Shown: positions 17,091 through 26,675 of the stretch, one piece after another
How positions within the stretch are numbered: the stretch's first letter is position 1
Layout of the letters: every line of letters starts with the position of its first letter
Assembly (NCBI GenBank): GCA_052118425.1
Contig: JBQKHF010000010.1
Length of the DNA: 64,000 nucleotides
Reading direction: 5' to 3' (one strand)
Origin: Roseburia_C sp900315735
GTDB lineage: Bacteria; Bacillota; Clostridia; Lachnospirales; Lachnospiraceae
Made by a program: the position numbers and the translations under genes
Notes under the pieces: model-generated
Told to the model about the DNA's origin: nothing
What the model saw: only the letters and a program-made list of their open reading frames with translations
Database searches by the model: none

Positions 17091-18592
17091 AATTGAAACC
17101 AGAAGAAATCAGTTCCGTTATCAAAGAGCAGATCGAGCGGTATGCATCCCAGTTGGAAGTGGCAGACGTAGGAACTGTCATTCAGGTGGCAGATGGAATT
17201 GCACGAATTCACGGCCTTGAAAATGCAATGCAGGGAGAACTTTTGGAATTCCCGGGCGAAGTATATGGAATGGTGCTGAACTTAGAGGAAGATAATGTAG
17301 GTGCGGTTCTGTTAGGAGATAAGCGTTCCATCAACGAAGGTGATACCGTAAAGACCACCGGACGAGTTGTAGAGGTTCCGGTCGGAGATGCATTACTGGG
17401 ACGAGTAGTAAATGCGCTGGGTCAGCCGATTGATGGAAAAGGACCGATTGAGACAGAGAAATACCGCCAGATTGAACGTGTGGCATCCGGTGTTATTTCC
17501 AGAAAATCCGTAGATACACCATTACAGACCGGTATTAAGGCAATCGATTCCATGGTGCCGATTGGACGTGGACAGCGTGAGCTTATCATTGGAGATAAGC
17601 AGACTGGTAAAACAGCAATTGCAATTGATACCATCATTAACCAGAAGGGACAGGGCGTAAAATGTATTTACGTTGCCATCGGTCAGAAAGCATCTACCGT
17701 AGCATCCCTGGTAAAAACCCTGGAAGAATTCGGTGCATTAAGCTATACCACAGTTGTTGTATCAACAGCAAGTGAGCTGGCACCATTACAGTATATTGCA
17801 CCATATGCAGGATGTGCAATTGGTGAAGAGTGGATGGAGAATGGAGAGGATGTATTAATCGTTTATGACGATTTGAGCAAGCATGCCGCTGCATACCGTA
17901 CCCTTTCCTTACTGCTTAAGAGACCACCAGGACGTGAGGCTTATCCGGGAGATGTATTCTATCTGCATTCGAGATTATTAGAGCGTGCAGCAAGACTTTC
18001 CGATGCTTTGGGTGGAGGTTCCCTGACAGCACTGCCGATTATCGAGACACAGGCAGGAGACGTATCCGCATACATTCCGACCAACGTAATTTCTATTACA
18101 GATGGTCAGATTTATCTGGAAACAGATATGTTTAACGCAGGTTTCCGTCCGGCAATCAATGCAGGACTTTCCGTATCCCGAGTTGGAGGAGCTGCACAGA
18201 TTAAGGCAATCAAGAAGATTGCAGCACCAATCCGAGTAGAGCTGGCACAGTATCGTGAGCTGGCAGCATTTGCACAGTTTGGTTCTGAGCTGGATGCTGA
18301 TACCAAAGAGAAATTAGCACAGGGTGAAAGAATCCGTGAAATGTTGAAACAGCCACAGTATCAGCCAATGCCGGTGGAAAAACAGGTAGCAATTATCTAT
18401 GCGGCAACTAAGAAATATTTACTGGATATTCCGGTGGATGAGATTCTGGCATTTGAAAAAGCATTGTTAGAACTCATTGATACCAAGTATCCGGAGATTT
18501 TCGAATCCATTCGTGAAACAAAGCAGTTAGACGAAGAAACAGAGCAGAAATTAATTACAGCAATTGAAGCATGTAAGAAAGATTTCAAATAG
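17087..18592 (+). CDS. atpA: F-type ATP synthase subunit alpha
   Basis: 501 residues; the non-catalytic nucleotide-binding subunit of F1. P-loop GDKQTGKTAIAID, the VYDDLSKHAAAYR segment and the PGREAYPGDVFYLHSRLLERAA signature are all present. Starts in a 4-base overlap with atpH and is followed by atpG after 32 bases. Confidence 0.98.
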   Translation: MKLKPEEISSVIKEQIERYASQLEVADVGTVIQVADGIARIHGLENAMQGELLEFPGEVYGMVLNLEEDNVGAVLLGDKRSINEGDTVKTTGRVVEVPVGDALLGRVVNALGQPIDGKGPIETEKYRQIERVASGVISRKSVDTPLQTGIKAIDSMVPIGRGQRELIIGDKQTGKTAIAIDTIINQKGQGVKCIYVAIGQKASTVASLVKTLEEFGALSYTTVVVSTASELAPLQYIAPYAGCAIGEEWMENGEDVLIVYDDLSKHAAAYRTLSLLLKRPPGREAYPGDVFYLHSRLLERAARLSDALGGGSLTALPIIETQAGDVSAYIPTNVISITDGQIYLETDMFNAGFRPAINAGLSVSRVGGAAQIKAIKKIAAPIRVELAQYRELAAFAQFGSELDADTKEKLAQGERIREMLKQPQYQPMPVEKQVAIIYAATKKYLLDIPVDEILAFEKALLELIDTKYPEIFESIRETKQLDEETEQKLITAIEACKKDFK

Positions 18593-18624
18593 GCATGTAA
18601 TATGGTAAAAGGCGGTGAGAGACT

Positions 18625-19479
18625 ATGGCGTCCATGCGTGATATAAAGCGGCGCAAAAGCAGTATTTCCAGCACACAGCAGATTACAAAGGCCATGAAGC
18701 TTGTTTCTACCGTAAAACTGCAGAAAGCGAAGGGACATGCAGAACAGGCAAATCCGTATTTTAATTATATGTATCAGACCGTAACTTCCATGCTGGCAAA
18801 GAGCGGTTCCATCAATCACCCGTACCTTACCGGTAAAGATTCCGAGCAGAAGGCAGTGATTGTAATTACCTCGAACCGTGGACTGGCAGGAGGCTATAAT
18901 GCGAATGTCGTAAAGCTGATTACAGAGAGTGACCTTCCAAAGGACAAGCTTTCCATTTATGCAATTGGTAATAAGGGAAGAGAGTCTTTAGAACATAAGG
19001 GATATTCGATTGTAAAAGAACTTCCGGAACTGATAGAGACACCGACTTATGACGAGGCGTCCGCATTGGCAAGGGAAGCGCTGGCATCCTATGAAAAAGG
19101 TGAGATTGGCGAAATTTACCTTGCTTATACACATTTTAAGAATACGGTGGTACATGAGCCAAAATTAATCAAGCTTCTTCCGGTGGATATCGAAGATATG
19201 CCGGAGCAGGAAGAAGATAATGTGCTGATGAATTATGAGCCAAACCAGGAAGAGGCGCTTAATTTAATCATACCGAAGTATGTAACGAGCCTTCTTTATG
19301 GAGCACTGGTGGAAGCAGTAGCCAGTGAAAATGGCGCAAGAATGCAGGCAATGGATTCTGCAACCAGCAACGCAGAGGAAATGATTAGTGATCTGTCACT
19401 GAAGTATAATCGTGCCCGTCAGGGTTCCATTACACAGGAGCTGACAGAGATTATAGCCGGAGCATCGGCAATTTCCTAA
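18625..19479 (+). CDS. atpG: F-type ATP synthase subunit gamma
   Basis: 284 residues; the central rotor shaft. N-terminal helix ASMRDIKRRKSSISSTQQITKAMKLV and C-terminal MDSATSNAEEMISDLSLKYNRARQ are the conserved coiled-coil parts, with TSNRGLAGGYNANV in between. Ribosome site AAAGGCGGTGAG before the ATG. Confidence 0.97.
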   Translation: MASMRDIKRRKSSISSTQQITKAMKLVSTVKLQKAKGHAEQANPYFNYMYQTVTSMLAKSGSINHPYLTGKDSEQKAVIVITSNRGLAGGYNANVVKLITESDLPKDKLSIYAIGNKGRESLEHKGYSIVKELPELIETPTYDEASALAREALASYEKGEIGEIYLAYTHFKNTVVHEPKLIKLLPVDIEDMPEQEEDNVLMNYEPNQEEALNLIIPKYVTSLLYGALVEAVASENGARMQAMDSATSNAEEMISDLSLKYNRARQGSITQELTEIIAGASAIS

Positions 19480-19520
19480 TCATATCCATAAGAATAGAGA
19501 ATAAGGAGTGATAGAAAAAG

Positions 19521-20912
19521 ATGGCAGAAACAAATATTGGAAAAATCACTCAGATAATAGGTGCTGTATTGGATATTAAATTTACCGAAGGAAAGCTTCC
19601 GGCAATCAACGAAGCAATCCGTATTACCAGAAAAGATGGTGAAGTTCTGGTAGTAGAGGTATCACAGCATTTAGGAGATGATGTCGTACGTTGTATTGCC
19701 ATGGGACCTACCGATGGATTAATCCGTGGTATGGATGCAGAGGCAACCGGTGCACCGATTTCCGTGCCGGTCGGCGAGCATACCTTAGGCAGAATGTTTA
19801 ACGTATTAGGCGAGCCAATTGATAATGAGGCTCCACCACAGGATGTGGAATATATGCCGATTCACCGGAAAGCACCAAGCTTTGATGAACAGGCAACTTC
19901 TACAGAAATGTTAGAGACAGGAATCAAGGTCGTTGACCTTCTCTGCCCTTACCAGAAAGGTGGAAAAATCGGACTTTTCGGTGGTGCAGGAGTAGGAAAA
20001 ACCGTATTGATTCAGGAGCTGATTCATAATATCGCAACCGAGCATGGTGGATATTCTGTATTTACCGGTGTAGGTGAGCGTACCCGTGAGGGAAATGACC
20101 TTTATTATGAAATGAAGGAATCCGGAGTTATTGATAAGACCACCATGGTATTCGGTCAGATGAACGAGCCGCCTGGAGCACGTATGCGTGTAGGTCTTAC
20201 CGGACTTACCATGGCGGAGTATTTTCGTGATAAAGGTGGAAAGGATGTATTGTTATTTATTGATAACATTTTCCGTTTCACACAGGCAGGTTCTGAGGTG
20301 TCCGCACTGTTAGGACGTATGCCTTCCGCAGTAGGATACCAGCCGACCTTACAGACTGAGATGGGTGCATTACAGGAGCGTATTACTTCTACCAAGAATG
20401 GTTCCATTACATCCGTTCAGGCAGTCTATGTACCGGCGGATGACCTTACTGACCCGGCTCCGGCAACTACATTTGCCCATCTGGATGCCACCACCGTACT
20501 GGATCGTTCTATTGTAGAGCTTGGTATTTACCCGGCAGTAGACCCACTTGGTTCCACATCCAGAATCCTTGACCCTCGTATCGTAGGACAGGAGCATTTT
20601 GAGGTAGCCCGTGGAGTACAGGAGATTCTTCAGAAATATAAAGAATTACAGGATATTATCGCAATCCTTGGTATGGATGAGCTGTCAGAAGAAGACAAAC
20701 TGGTAGTAAGCCGTGCAAGAAAAGTACAGCGTTTCTTATCACAGCCATTCTTCGTAGCAACCCAGTTTACCGGTCTGGATGGAAAATATGTACCGGTAGC
20801 CGAGACCATCCGCGGTTTCCGTGAAATCTTAGAAGGAAAGCATGATGATGTACCGGAAAGCTATTTCCTGAATGCCGGAAGTATTGACGAAGTACGTGCC
20901 CGCATGAAGTAA
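19521..20912 (+). CDS. atpD: F-type ATP synthase subunit beta
   Basis: 463 residues; the catalytic subunit that makes or hydrolyses ATP. P-loop GGAGVGKTVLIQEL, catalytic Glu in GVGERTREGND, Walker B LLFIDNIFRFTQAGSEVSALLGR, and PALDPLGSTS-like PAVDPLGSTSR are all seen. AAGGAGTGA lies before the ATG. Usual length. Confidence 0.98.
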   Translation: MAETNIGKITQIIGAVLDIKFTEGKLPAINEAIRITRKDGEVLVVEVSQHLGDDVVRCIAMGPTDGLIRGMDAEATGAPISVPVGEHTLGRMFNVLGEPIDNEAPPQDVEYMPIHRKAPSFDEQATSTEMLETGIKVVDLLCPYQKGGKIGLFGGAGVGKTVLIQELIHNIATEHGGYSVFTGVGERTREGNDLYYEMKESGVIDKTTMVFGQMNEPPGARMRVGLTGLTMAEYFRDKGGKDVLLFIDNIFRFTQAGSEVSALLGRMPSAVGYQPTLQTEMGALQERITSTKNGSITSVQAVYVPADDLTDPAPATTFAHLDATTVLDRSIVELGIYPAVDPLGSTSRILDPRIVGQEHFEVARGVQEILQKYKELQDIIAILGMDELSEEDKLVVSRARKVQRFLSQPFFVATQFTGLDGKYVPVAETIRGFREILEGKHDDVPESYFLNAGSIDEVRARMK

Positions 20913-20923
20913 GGGGTGAAGCC

Positions 20924-21331
20924 ATGGCAGACGAGAAGAAAGCATTTGAGGTAGAAATCATTACCCCGGAGCGAATCTTTTATACCGGGGAAGCAACCAT
21001 GATAGAATTCAATACAACAGAAGGAGAAATCGGTGTCTACCCGGATCACATTCCGCTGACAACGGTACTTGCTCCCGGCGTTGTGACCATTACCAATGGT
21101 GAAGATGTAAAAGAAGCTGCGGTTCATGCAGGCTTTGCGGAGATTTTAGGCGATAAGGTAACACTGCTGGCAGAGATTGCCGAGTGGCCGGATGAAATCG
21201 ATGAGAAGCGTGCCCAGGCAGCAAAAGAGCGTGCAGAAGCCCGTATTGCAGCTAAGGCTGCAGATACAGATATGCTTCGTGCGGAATTTGCATTGCATAA
21301 GGCGTTGGTACGAATCGAAGTGAAACACTAA
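20924..21331 (+). CDS. atpC: F-type ATP synthase subunit epsilon
   Basis: 135 residues; caps the central stalk and can inhibit ATP hydrolysis. Beta-sandwich N-terminal domain (EVEIITPERIFYTGEATMIEF, GEIGVYPDHIPLTTVLAPG) and a C-terminal helical part rich in Ala, Glu and Arg. Starts 11 bases after atpD. Last gene of the operon, followed by a terminator. Confidence 0.95.
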   Translation: MADEKKAFEVEIITPERIFYTGEATMIEFNTTEGEIGVYPDHIPLTTVLAPGVVTITNGEDVKEAAVHAGFAEILGDKVTLLAEIAEWPDEIDEKRAQAAKERAEARIAAKAADTDMLRAEFALHKALVRIEVKH

Positions 21332-21388
21332 AAATAAAACGGCAGATGTAAAAGAGCAGATGCAAAAGAAAAATATGACGTAATGAAG

Positions 21389-21430
21389 ATACCCTTTTTA
21401 CCGGAAAAACCGATAGAAAGGGTATTTTTT
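21389..21430 (+). terminator. intrinsic terminator of the atp operon
   Basis: ATACCCTTT (21389-21397) pairs with AAAGGGTAT (21417-21425), with a small CGG/CCG hairpin in the loop, followed by a T run to 21430. Confidence 0.85.
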
Positions 21431-21521
21431 CGATTCGTTTAAAATAATTTAAGAAAAAATTCATACTATGCCATAGGGAAAAGCCTTATAATAAGTTTCA
21501 GAAAGGATGAAGAGACAGCCT

Positions 21522-23999
21522 ATGAGTGAGAATAGAATGCCGGAAGAAAAACGTATCCTGCGGGGATTATCAAAGGAAGAAGTAGAAGAACGCTTCATAG
21601 AAGGATTTGTAAATAAAACAGATATCAGCACGGAGAAGAGTGCAAAGGAAATCGTAAAGTCCAATGTATTTACGTACTTTAACTTTATATTCTTAGTAAT
21701 AACGATTCTGCTTTGCGTGGTTGGTTCTTTCCGGAACCTGACCTTCCTGCCGATTATCATTGGTAATACGCTGATTGGAATTATTCAGGAATTGCGGGCA
21801 AAGAAAGTCTTAGATAAGATGAGCCTTCTGAATGCACCTCATGCCATTGTTATCCGGGATGGAGAGCAGAAGAAAATCTTATCGGAGCGGCTGGTAAAGG
21901 ATGATGTTATTTTACTGACTGCCGGAACACAGATTTGTGCCGATGCCGTTGTTCTGGAAGGCACTATTCAGGTAAATGAATCACTGCTGACCGGAGAAGC
22001 AGATGAAATCGAGAAAACACCGGGAAGCAAGCTGATGTCCGGAAGCTTTGTAGTATCCGGAGAATGTTATGCAAGACTGGAGCGGGTAGGAAAGCATTCT
22101 TATATTTCCAAGCTGACCGCAGAAGCAAAAGCCATGGGAAATGAAGAACAGTCCGAGATGATTCGTTCCATCAACCAGTTGGTAAAATGGATTGGTATCG
22201 TGATTATTCCAATTGGAATCATTTTATTCTGGCAGGGTTATATTGTAAATGGCGAGACTTTCCAGAAAAGCATTGTATCCATGGTAGCAGCGATTATCGG
22301 AATGATACCGGAGGGCTTATATCTTCTGACGACCATTGCCCTGGCACTTGGAACCATGCGTCTGGCAAAACGGCAGGTACTGCTCCATGACATGAAGAGT
22401 ATTGAAGCGCTGGCAAGAGTCGATGTGCTTTGCGTTGATAAAACCGGAACCATAACGGAAGCCGGTATGGAAGTGGCACAGATTGTTCCGGCGAAGGACG
22501 CGGAAAACGTATTTCTTCAGTCCCTGCTTCGGGATTATGCATCGGCAGTGCCGGATAATAATGCCACGATGGAAGCCATTCGCGATTACCTGAAGCGTAA
22601 GGACAAAGACAAGGATAGAGATAGCGATATAGCTAGAAATGGTGATATAGCTAGAGATAGTGATAATGATAAAACTGCGGAAGTGCAGACTTTTGTAACC
22701 GCCCCACGGAAGGCATTGGAAGTTATGCCCTTTACTTCTGCAACAAAATACAGTGGCGTTGTATTTGAAGATGGAAAATATCTTCTGGGTGCACCGGAAT
22801 TTGTCATGGGAAATGCGTTTGAAGAAATCGCAGATGAGATAAGGGAATATACGAAAAAGGGTTATCGTGTGCTCCTGCTTGCAAAATATCCGGGCAGTGA
22901 TATCAGGGGAACTCTTACCGAAAAACCGGAGCCACTGGGTTATGTGATTCTTTCCAATCCGATTCGTGAAAATGCGAAGAAGACCTTTGGCTATTTTAAA
23001 ACTCAGGGTGTTGCGGTGAAGGTAATTTCCGGGGATAATCCGGAGACCGTATCGGAAGTGGCACGATGCGCCGGAATCGAGCATGCAGAAAAATATGTGG
23101 ACGCAGGCACGCTGGATACAGATGAGAAAATTTATGATGCGGCAGACCGCTATACCGTATTTGGACGGGTAACTCCGAAACAGAAGCAGAAGCTGGTACA
23201 TGCATTGCAGGATGCAGGACATACTGTAGCAATGACCGGTGATGGAGTCAACGACATTCTGGCAATGAAGGATGCAGATTGCAGTGTGGCAATGGCATCC
23301 GGAAGTGAAGCAGCAGCACAGGCGGCGCAGGTAGTCCTTTTGGATTCCGACTTTGCCCATATGCCGGATGTGGTATCGGAAGGACGGCAGGTAGTAAATA
23401 ATGTGCAGCGTTCCGCCAGCCTGTTCCTGGTAAAAAATATCTTTTCACTTTTAATGGCAATCTTTGCGGTGGTATCGACGATTACTTATCCGTTAGAGCC
23501 GGCACAGATTTCCCTCATCAGCATGTTTACCATTGGCGCACCGGGATTTTTACTGGCATTGGAGCCGAACCGCAACCGTATCGAAGGACGGTTCTTGCGG
23601 AAAGTATTATTAAAAGCACTTCCGGCAGGACTGACCGATGTATTAATCGTTGGTTCACTGGTAGTCTGTGGCGAGGTATTTTCCCTCCCGGCTTCCGATG
23701 TGGCAACCGCATCCACCATGCTTTTATGTGTGGTAGGATTTATGATTCTGATTAAAATCAGTCATCCGATGAACAAGTTTAAATATGGTATTTTGATTTT
23801 TAATATTGCAGGACTGCTTTTCTGTGGCATCTGTTTAAACCGGTTATTTGCCATGAGCCAGATGTCCAGAATCAGTATTCTTCTGATGATTGTATTTGCT
23901 TTTGCAGCTGAATCCCTGCTCCGTTATCTGACAATCGGAGTGGAAGGAATTGCAAAATTCATCAGTTCACGGGCACATCGCGGTGCTCCACAGAAGTAG
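21522..23999 (+). CDS. P-type cation ATPase, CtpE/Ca2+-ATPase-like
   Basis: About 825 residues. Phosphorylation motif CVDKTGTIT, actuator loop LLTGEADE (TGEA rather than TGES), hinge GDGVNDILAMKDAD, and the membrane-4 motif IPEGL typical of calcium-type pumps. The run IPEGLYLLTTIALALG then LARVDVLC before DKTGT resembles CtpE of mycobacteria, a calcium importer; the ion here is inferred. Odd: a low-complexity Lys/Asp/Arg/Ile stretch in the nucleotide domain (22601-22672, about residues 361-384). Start ATG 21522 is preferred, with ATG 21507 five codons earlier. Ends 38 bases inside the convergent Lrp-type gene. Confidence 0.85.
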   Translation: MSENRMPEEKRILRGLSKEEVEERFIEGFVNKTDISTEKSAKEIVKSNVFTYFNFIFLVITILLCVVGSFRNLTFLPIIIGNTLIGIIQELRAKKVLDKMSLLNAPHAIVIRDGEQKKILSERLVKDDVILLTAGTQICADAVVLEGTIQVNESLLTGEADEIEKTPGSKLMSGSFVVSGECYARLERVGKHSYISKLTAEAKAMGNEEQSEMIRSINQLVKWIGIVIIPIGIILFWQGYIVNGETFQKSIVSMVAAIIGMIPEGLYLLTTIALALGTMRLAKRQVLLHDMKSIEALARVDVLCVDKTGTITEAGMEVAQIVPAKDAENVFLQSLLRDYASAVPDNNATMEAIRDYLKRKDKDKDRDSDIARNGDIARDSDNDKTAEVQTFVTAPRKALEVMPFTSATKYSGVVFEDGKYLLGAPEFVMGNAFEEIADEIREYTKKGYRVLLLAKYPGSDIRGTLTEKPEPLGYVILSNPIRENAKKTFGYFKTQGVAVKVISGDNPETVSEVARCAGIEHAEKYVDAGTLDTDEKIYDAADRYTVFGRVTPKQKQKLVHALQDAGHTVAMTGDGVNDILAMKDADCSVAMASGSEAAAQAAQVVLLDSDFAHMPDVVSEGRQVVNNVQRSASLFLVKNIFSLLMAIFAVVSTITYPLEPAQISLISMFTIGAPGFLLALEPNRNRIEGRFLRKVLLKALPAGLTDVLIVGSLVVCGEVFSLPASDVATASTMLLCVVGFMILIKISHPMNKFKYGILIFNIAGLLFCGICLNRLFAMSQMSRISILLMIVFAFAAESLLRYLTIGVEGIAKFISSRAHRGAPQK
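22601..22672 (+). repeat. in-gene low-complexity repeat (P-type ATPase)
   Basis: GATAGAGATAG-like tandem units with two exact copies of GATATAGCTAGA (22626-22637 and 22644-22655). Codes for a run of Asp, Lys, Arg, Ile and Ala in the nucleotide-binding domain. Unit lengths are multiples of three, so unit changes would keep frame. Confidence 0.6.
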
Positions 24000-24408
24000 A
24001 GAATACGATTAACGTTTTGGTTCGTCCGAAATGCTGCAGCTCATTGATGAAGTGGTCAAGCTGGATGGTAGTCTGAAACATGACTTCCACCAGCATGGCA
24101 TAATCACCGGTAACACAGTTGCATTCAATTACATTTGGAATTCTATCGATGAAAGGGTAGAATTCCTTTTTTTGTGCCGGTTCCACCTCAAGATTAATAA
24201 AAGCCTTAATGTGATAGCCAAAGAGCATAGGATTTACGGTGGCATGATAGCCGGTTAAGATGCCACGCTTTTCCAACCGCTCAATCCGGGCAGAGACAGC
24301 CGGAGAAGATAAAAAGACTTCCTTTGCAATATCTTTGACCGGAGTGCGGGCATTTTCCTGTAAGATTCGAATGATACTCTTATCGATGTTGTCTAATTCC
24401 TTTTCCAT
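23962..24408 (-). CDS. Lrp/AsnC family transcriptional regulator
   Basis: 148 residues: an N-terminal winged helix (LDNIDKSIIRILQENARTPVKDIAKEVFLSSPAVSARIERLEKRGIL) and a C-terminal RAM ligand domain (from about 60, with VIECNCVTGDYAMLVEV). Such proteins sense amino acids and control their metabolism. The ATG at 24408 has AAAGGAG 6 bases before it; longer in-frame extensions read through an AT repeat and code only for Phe/Leu/Tyr runs, so they are rejected. It is divergent from aspA across a 670-base gap, so control of aspA is a fair guess. The last 38 bases overlap the end of the P-type ATPase gene tail to tail. Confidence 0.88.
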   Translation of the reverse strand: MEKELDNIDKSIIRILQENARTPVKDIAKEVFLSSPAVSARIERLEKRGILTGYHATVNPMLFGYHIKAFINLEVEPAQKKEFYPFIDRIPNVIECNCVTGDYAMLVEVMFQTTIQLDHFINELQHFGRTKTLIVFSTSVEHRDVPVN

Positions 24409-24486
24409 AGAGGCTCCTTTCGTTTCCTGAAAAATACAGTTGATGTAAAAAATGAATTTATCTGCAAATAAAATGCTGAAAAATGA

Positions 24487-24551
24487 CAAATGAAATAGCA
24501 AATAAAATAACAAATAAAATAGCATCTGAAATAGCAGATAAAATAATATAT
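24487..24551. repeat. AT-rich short tandem repeat upstream of the Lrp-type gene
   Basis: Imperfect units of the kind AAATAAAATAGCAAAT repeated four or five times (for example GAAATAGCAAATAAAATAACAAATAAAATAGC, broken into short units here). Lies 80-140 bases upstream of the regulator start. Could be an A/T-tract bend or repeated binding sites. Confidence 0.5.
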
Positions 24552-24589
24552 AAAATTTTGTAGCCAATGAATATCAATTGCGTGTAGTT

Positions 24590-24691
24590 GCAAAAATATC
24601 CTCCTGCCTCTGCGGGCAGATATATTTATGACACGGTTAGTGCCCCTTGCCGTGGAATACATATCTGCGCAGAGGCAGGAGAATATTTTGC
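24590..24691. other. long hairpin in the lrp-aspA gap
   Basis: About 102 bases whose halves pair: GCAAAAATATCCTCC and TGCCTCTGCG on the left with CGCAGAGGCA and GGAGAATATTTTGC on the right, then CAGATAT/ATATCTG and an inner CACGG/CCGTG. Not followed by a T run, so not a normal terminator. Unlike the other structured elements in core sequence. Could be a MITE-like insert or an RNA/DNA structure. Confidence 0.6.
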
Positions 24692-24910
24692 TGTATACAT
24701 TGCCCGGATTTTGACTGAATCATGTTGCTACTTATTTCGCTATCTTAGTATGTTGATTTATTTTCACTCATTGTATCACAAATGTATTTCTCTGAAAAGA
24801 CAGACACTTAAGAAAATAAAGAAAACAACAAACAATATTAAAATAATTAATCAAAAACACACCAAAAACAAATATAAAGCACGTTTTAACTTAAAACTAT
24901 TTACCTTCTG

Positions 24911-24933
24911 GTCAAAGAGTGCTAGTCTTTGAC
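24911..24933. promoter_or_regulatory. perfect 8-base inverted repeat (possible operator)
   Basis: GTCAAAGA (24911-24918), 7-base loop, TCTTTGAC (24926-24933), in very AT-rich DNA between the divergent regulator and aspA. Symmetry suits a dimeric regulator. The rest of the gap (24692-24980) is AT-rich with no gene. Confidence 0.35.
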
Positions 24934-24980
24934 AGAACTAAAAAACAAAAAAATAAAAATTGAAAACAAACCCTTGTGAC

Positions 24981-25019
24981 AATGGCGTCAGGACAGGATA
25001 AGACTGTCTTGACGCCATT
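24981..25019 (+). promoter_or_regulatory. 16-bp leader hairpin before aspA
   Basis: AATGGCGTCAGGACAG (24981-24996) pairs with CTGTCTTGACGCCATT (25004-25019) with one G-U pair and a 7-base loop. It ends 62 bases before the aspA start and has only ATTTGC after it. Could be an attenuator-like stem, a processing site or a protein-binding hairpin in the leader. Confidence 0.5.
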
Positions 25020-25081
25020 TGCGTTGCCGGGCATCCGTAAGAAGAGTTAAAACAAAAATAAGAAAGAGAGAGGGAAACATC

Positions 25082-26494
25082 ATGACAGAAGAAATGCGTA
25101 TGGAATCCGATTCAATTGGAACAATGGAAGTGCCGAAAGAGGCTTATTATGGCGTACAGGCTTTACGTGCAAAGCAGAATTTTCCAATCACAGGACAGCG
25201 TCTGCATCCTGCATTTATCCGTAACCTTGCAAAAGTAAAGAAGGCAGCGGCACAGAGCAATCGGAATGCGCTGACTCTTCCGGCAGATAAAGCAGAAGCA
25301 ATTATAAGAGCCTGCGATGAAGTGATTCGTGGATGTTTTGCCAATGAATTTATTGTAGATGCCATTCAGGGCGGCGCCGGAACCAGTGCCAACATGAACA
25401 TGAATGAAGTACTGGCAAACCGTGCCAATGAATGGATGGGTGGAAGAAAAGGTGATTACAGCCGGATTCATCCGAATGACCATGTGAATATGTCACAGTC
25501 TACCAATGATGTAATCCCAACCGCCGGAAAACTTACGGTACTGGAACTGTTAAAACCGCTGCTGGCGGAGCTGGATGGACTGGAGCGGGAGCTTCGGATT
25601 AAGGCGGCAGAATTTGACGGAATCTTAAAAATGGGAAGAACACAGCTTCAGGATGCAGTGCCGATGCGCCTCGGACAGACCTTTCATGCTTATGCAACCA
25701 TGGTAAAACGTGATTATGACCGGTTAAAAGAAGTAAGACGTGAAATGCTTACGGTGAATCTGGGCGGAACTGCAATCGGAACAGCCATCAATGTTTCTCC
25801 GGCATATTTATCCAATGTAGTGCCGACTCTGGCAAAAATAACCGGTTATCCACTGAAACAGGCAGAGGATTTATTCGATTCCACAGAGAATCTGGATGGA
25901 TTCGTCATGGTATCCGGTGCACTGAAAGCATGTGCCGTGGACCTTTCAAAAATGTGTAATGATTTAAGACTGTTATCCTCCGGACCAAGAACCGGGCTTG
26001 GAGAAATTAACCTTCCGGCAAGACAGAACGGTTCTTCCATTATGCCGGGTAAAGTAAATCCGGTTATTCCGGAAGTGGTAAGCCAGGTAGCGTTCCACGT
26101 CATTGGAAATGACACTGCAATTACCATGGCAGCAGAGGCTGGACAGATGGAACTGAATGCTTTTGAGCCGGTGGTATTCTACAGTCTCTTTGATTCCATC
26201 GACACCTTAAAAGAAGCGGTTGAGACACTGACAAAGAATTGTATACATGGAATCACAGCCAATGAGGCACACTGCCGCAGTCTGGTGGATAAGAGTGTTG
26301 GCATTTCCACAGCACTTTGTCCGTATCTTGGATATAAGGAATCTGCGGACATCGCAAAGACCGCACTGCGGGAAAACAAAAGCGTAAGGGAAATCGTTCT
26401 GGAACGTAAGCTGATGAGCGAAGCAGATTTGGAGCATGTGCTGAATCCGGAAATGATGACAGAAGTACATTTTGAACAGAGAAAGGCAATGTAG
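25082..26494 (+). CDS. aspA: aspartate ammonia-lyase
   Basis: 470 residues, the usual length for the aspartase/fumarase C family. Reversibly turns aspartate into fumarate and ammonia, feeding anaerobic fumarate use. Signature GSSIMPGKVNPVIPE, the catalytic-Ser loop, is present, as are GAGTSANMNMNEVLANRA and NMSQSTNDVIPTA. Aspartase is preferred over fumarase because of overall likeness (MRMESDSIGTMEVPKEAYYGVQ start), though the two are close. The start at 25082 has GAGAGGG upstream; 21 further upstream codons are in frame but have no family likeness. Facing Lrp-type regulator suggests amino-acid control. Confidence 0.9.
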   Translation: MTEEMRMESDSIGTMEVPKEAYYGVQALRAKQNFPITGQRLHPAFIRNLAKVKKAAAQSNRNALTLPADKAEAIIRACDEVIRGCFANEFIVDAIQGGAGTSANMNMNEVLANRANEWMGGRKGDYSRIHPNDHVNMSQSTNDVIPTAGKLTVLELLKPLLAELDGLERELRIKAAEFDGILKMGRTQLQDAVPMRLGQTFHAYATMVKRDYDRLKEVRREMLTVNLGGTAIGTAINVSPAYLSNVVPTLAKITGYPLKQAEDLFDSTENLDGFVMVSGALKACAVDLSKMCNDLRLLSSGPRTGLGEINLPARQNGSSIMPGKVNPVIPEVVSQVAFHVIGNDTAITMAAEAGQMELNAFEPVVFYSLFDSIDTLKEAVETLTKNCIHGITANEAHCRSLVDKSVGISTALCPYLGYKESADIAKTALRENKSVREIVLERKLMSEADLEHVLNPEMMTEVHFEQRKAM

Positions 26495-26512
26495 CCCATA
26501 GAAAAAGAGCAG

Positions 26513-26575
26513 AAGCAGCGTCACGGTTGAGGAAAAGCAAAAGTCCTATTCCCAAAAACCGGACGCTGCTTTTTT
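26513..26575 (+). terminator. intrinsic terminator after aspA
   Basis: AAGCAGCGTC (26513-26522) pairs with GACGCTGCTT (26562-26571), then a T run to 26575. The loop is long (39 bases). Confidence 0.7.
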
Positions 26576-26675
26576 ACGCGGGTAGCGAGAAAAAGATTTC
26601 ACATTTACATGCAGATCTGGCGGGTATAGCACTGACTTGCGAAACGCACAAAGATACAAAACAGCCTGCGTTTTA

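Noticed and set aside
22317..23360. 347-codon open frame opposite the P-type ATPase
   Set aside because: Antisense shadow; Cys/His/Tyr-rich composition, no ribosome site, and the plus strand is a clear ATPase.
24409..24567. N-terminal extension of the Lrp-type regulator
   Set aside because: It reads through the AT tandem repeat as Phe/Leu/Tyr runs; the ATG at 24408 has a good ribosome site and family start.
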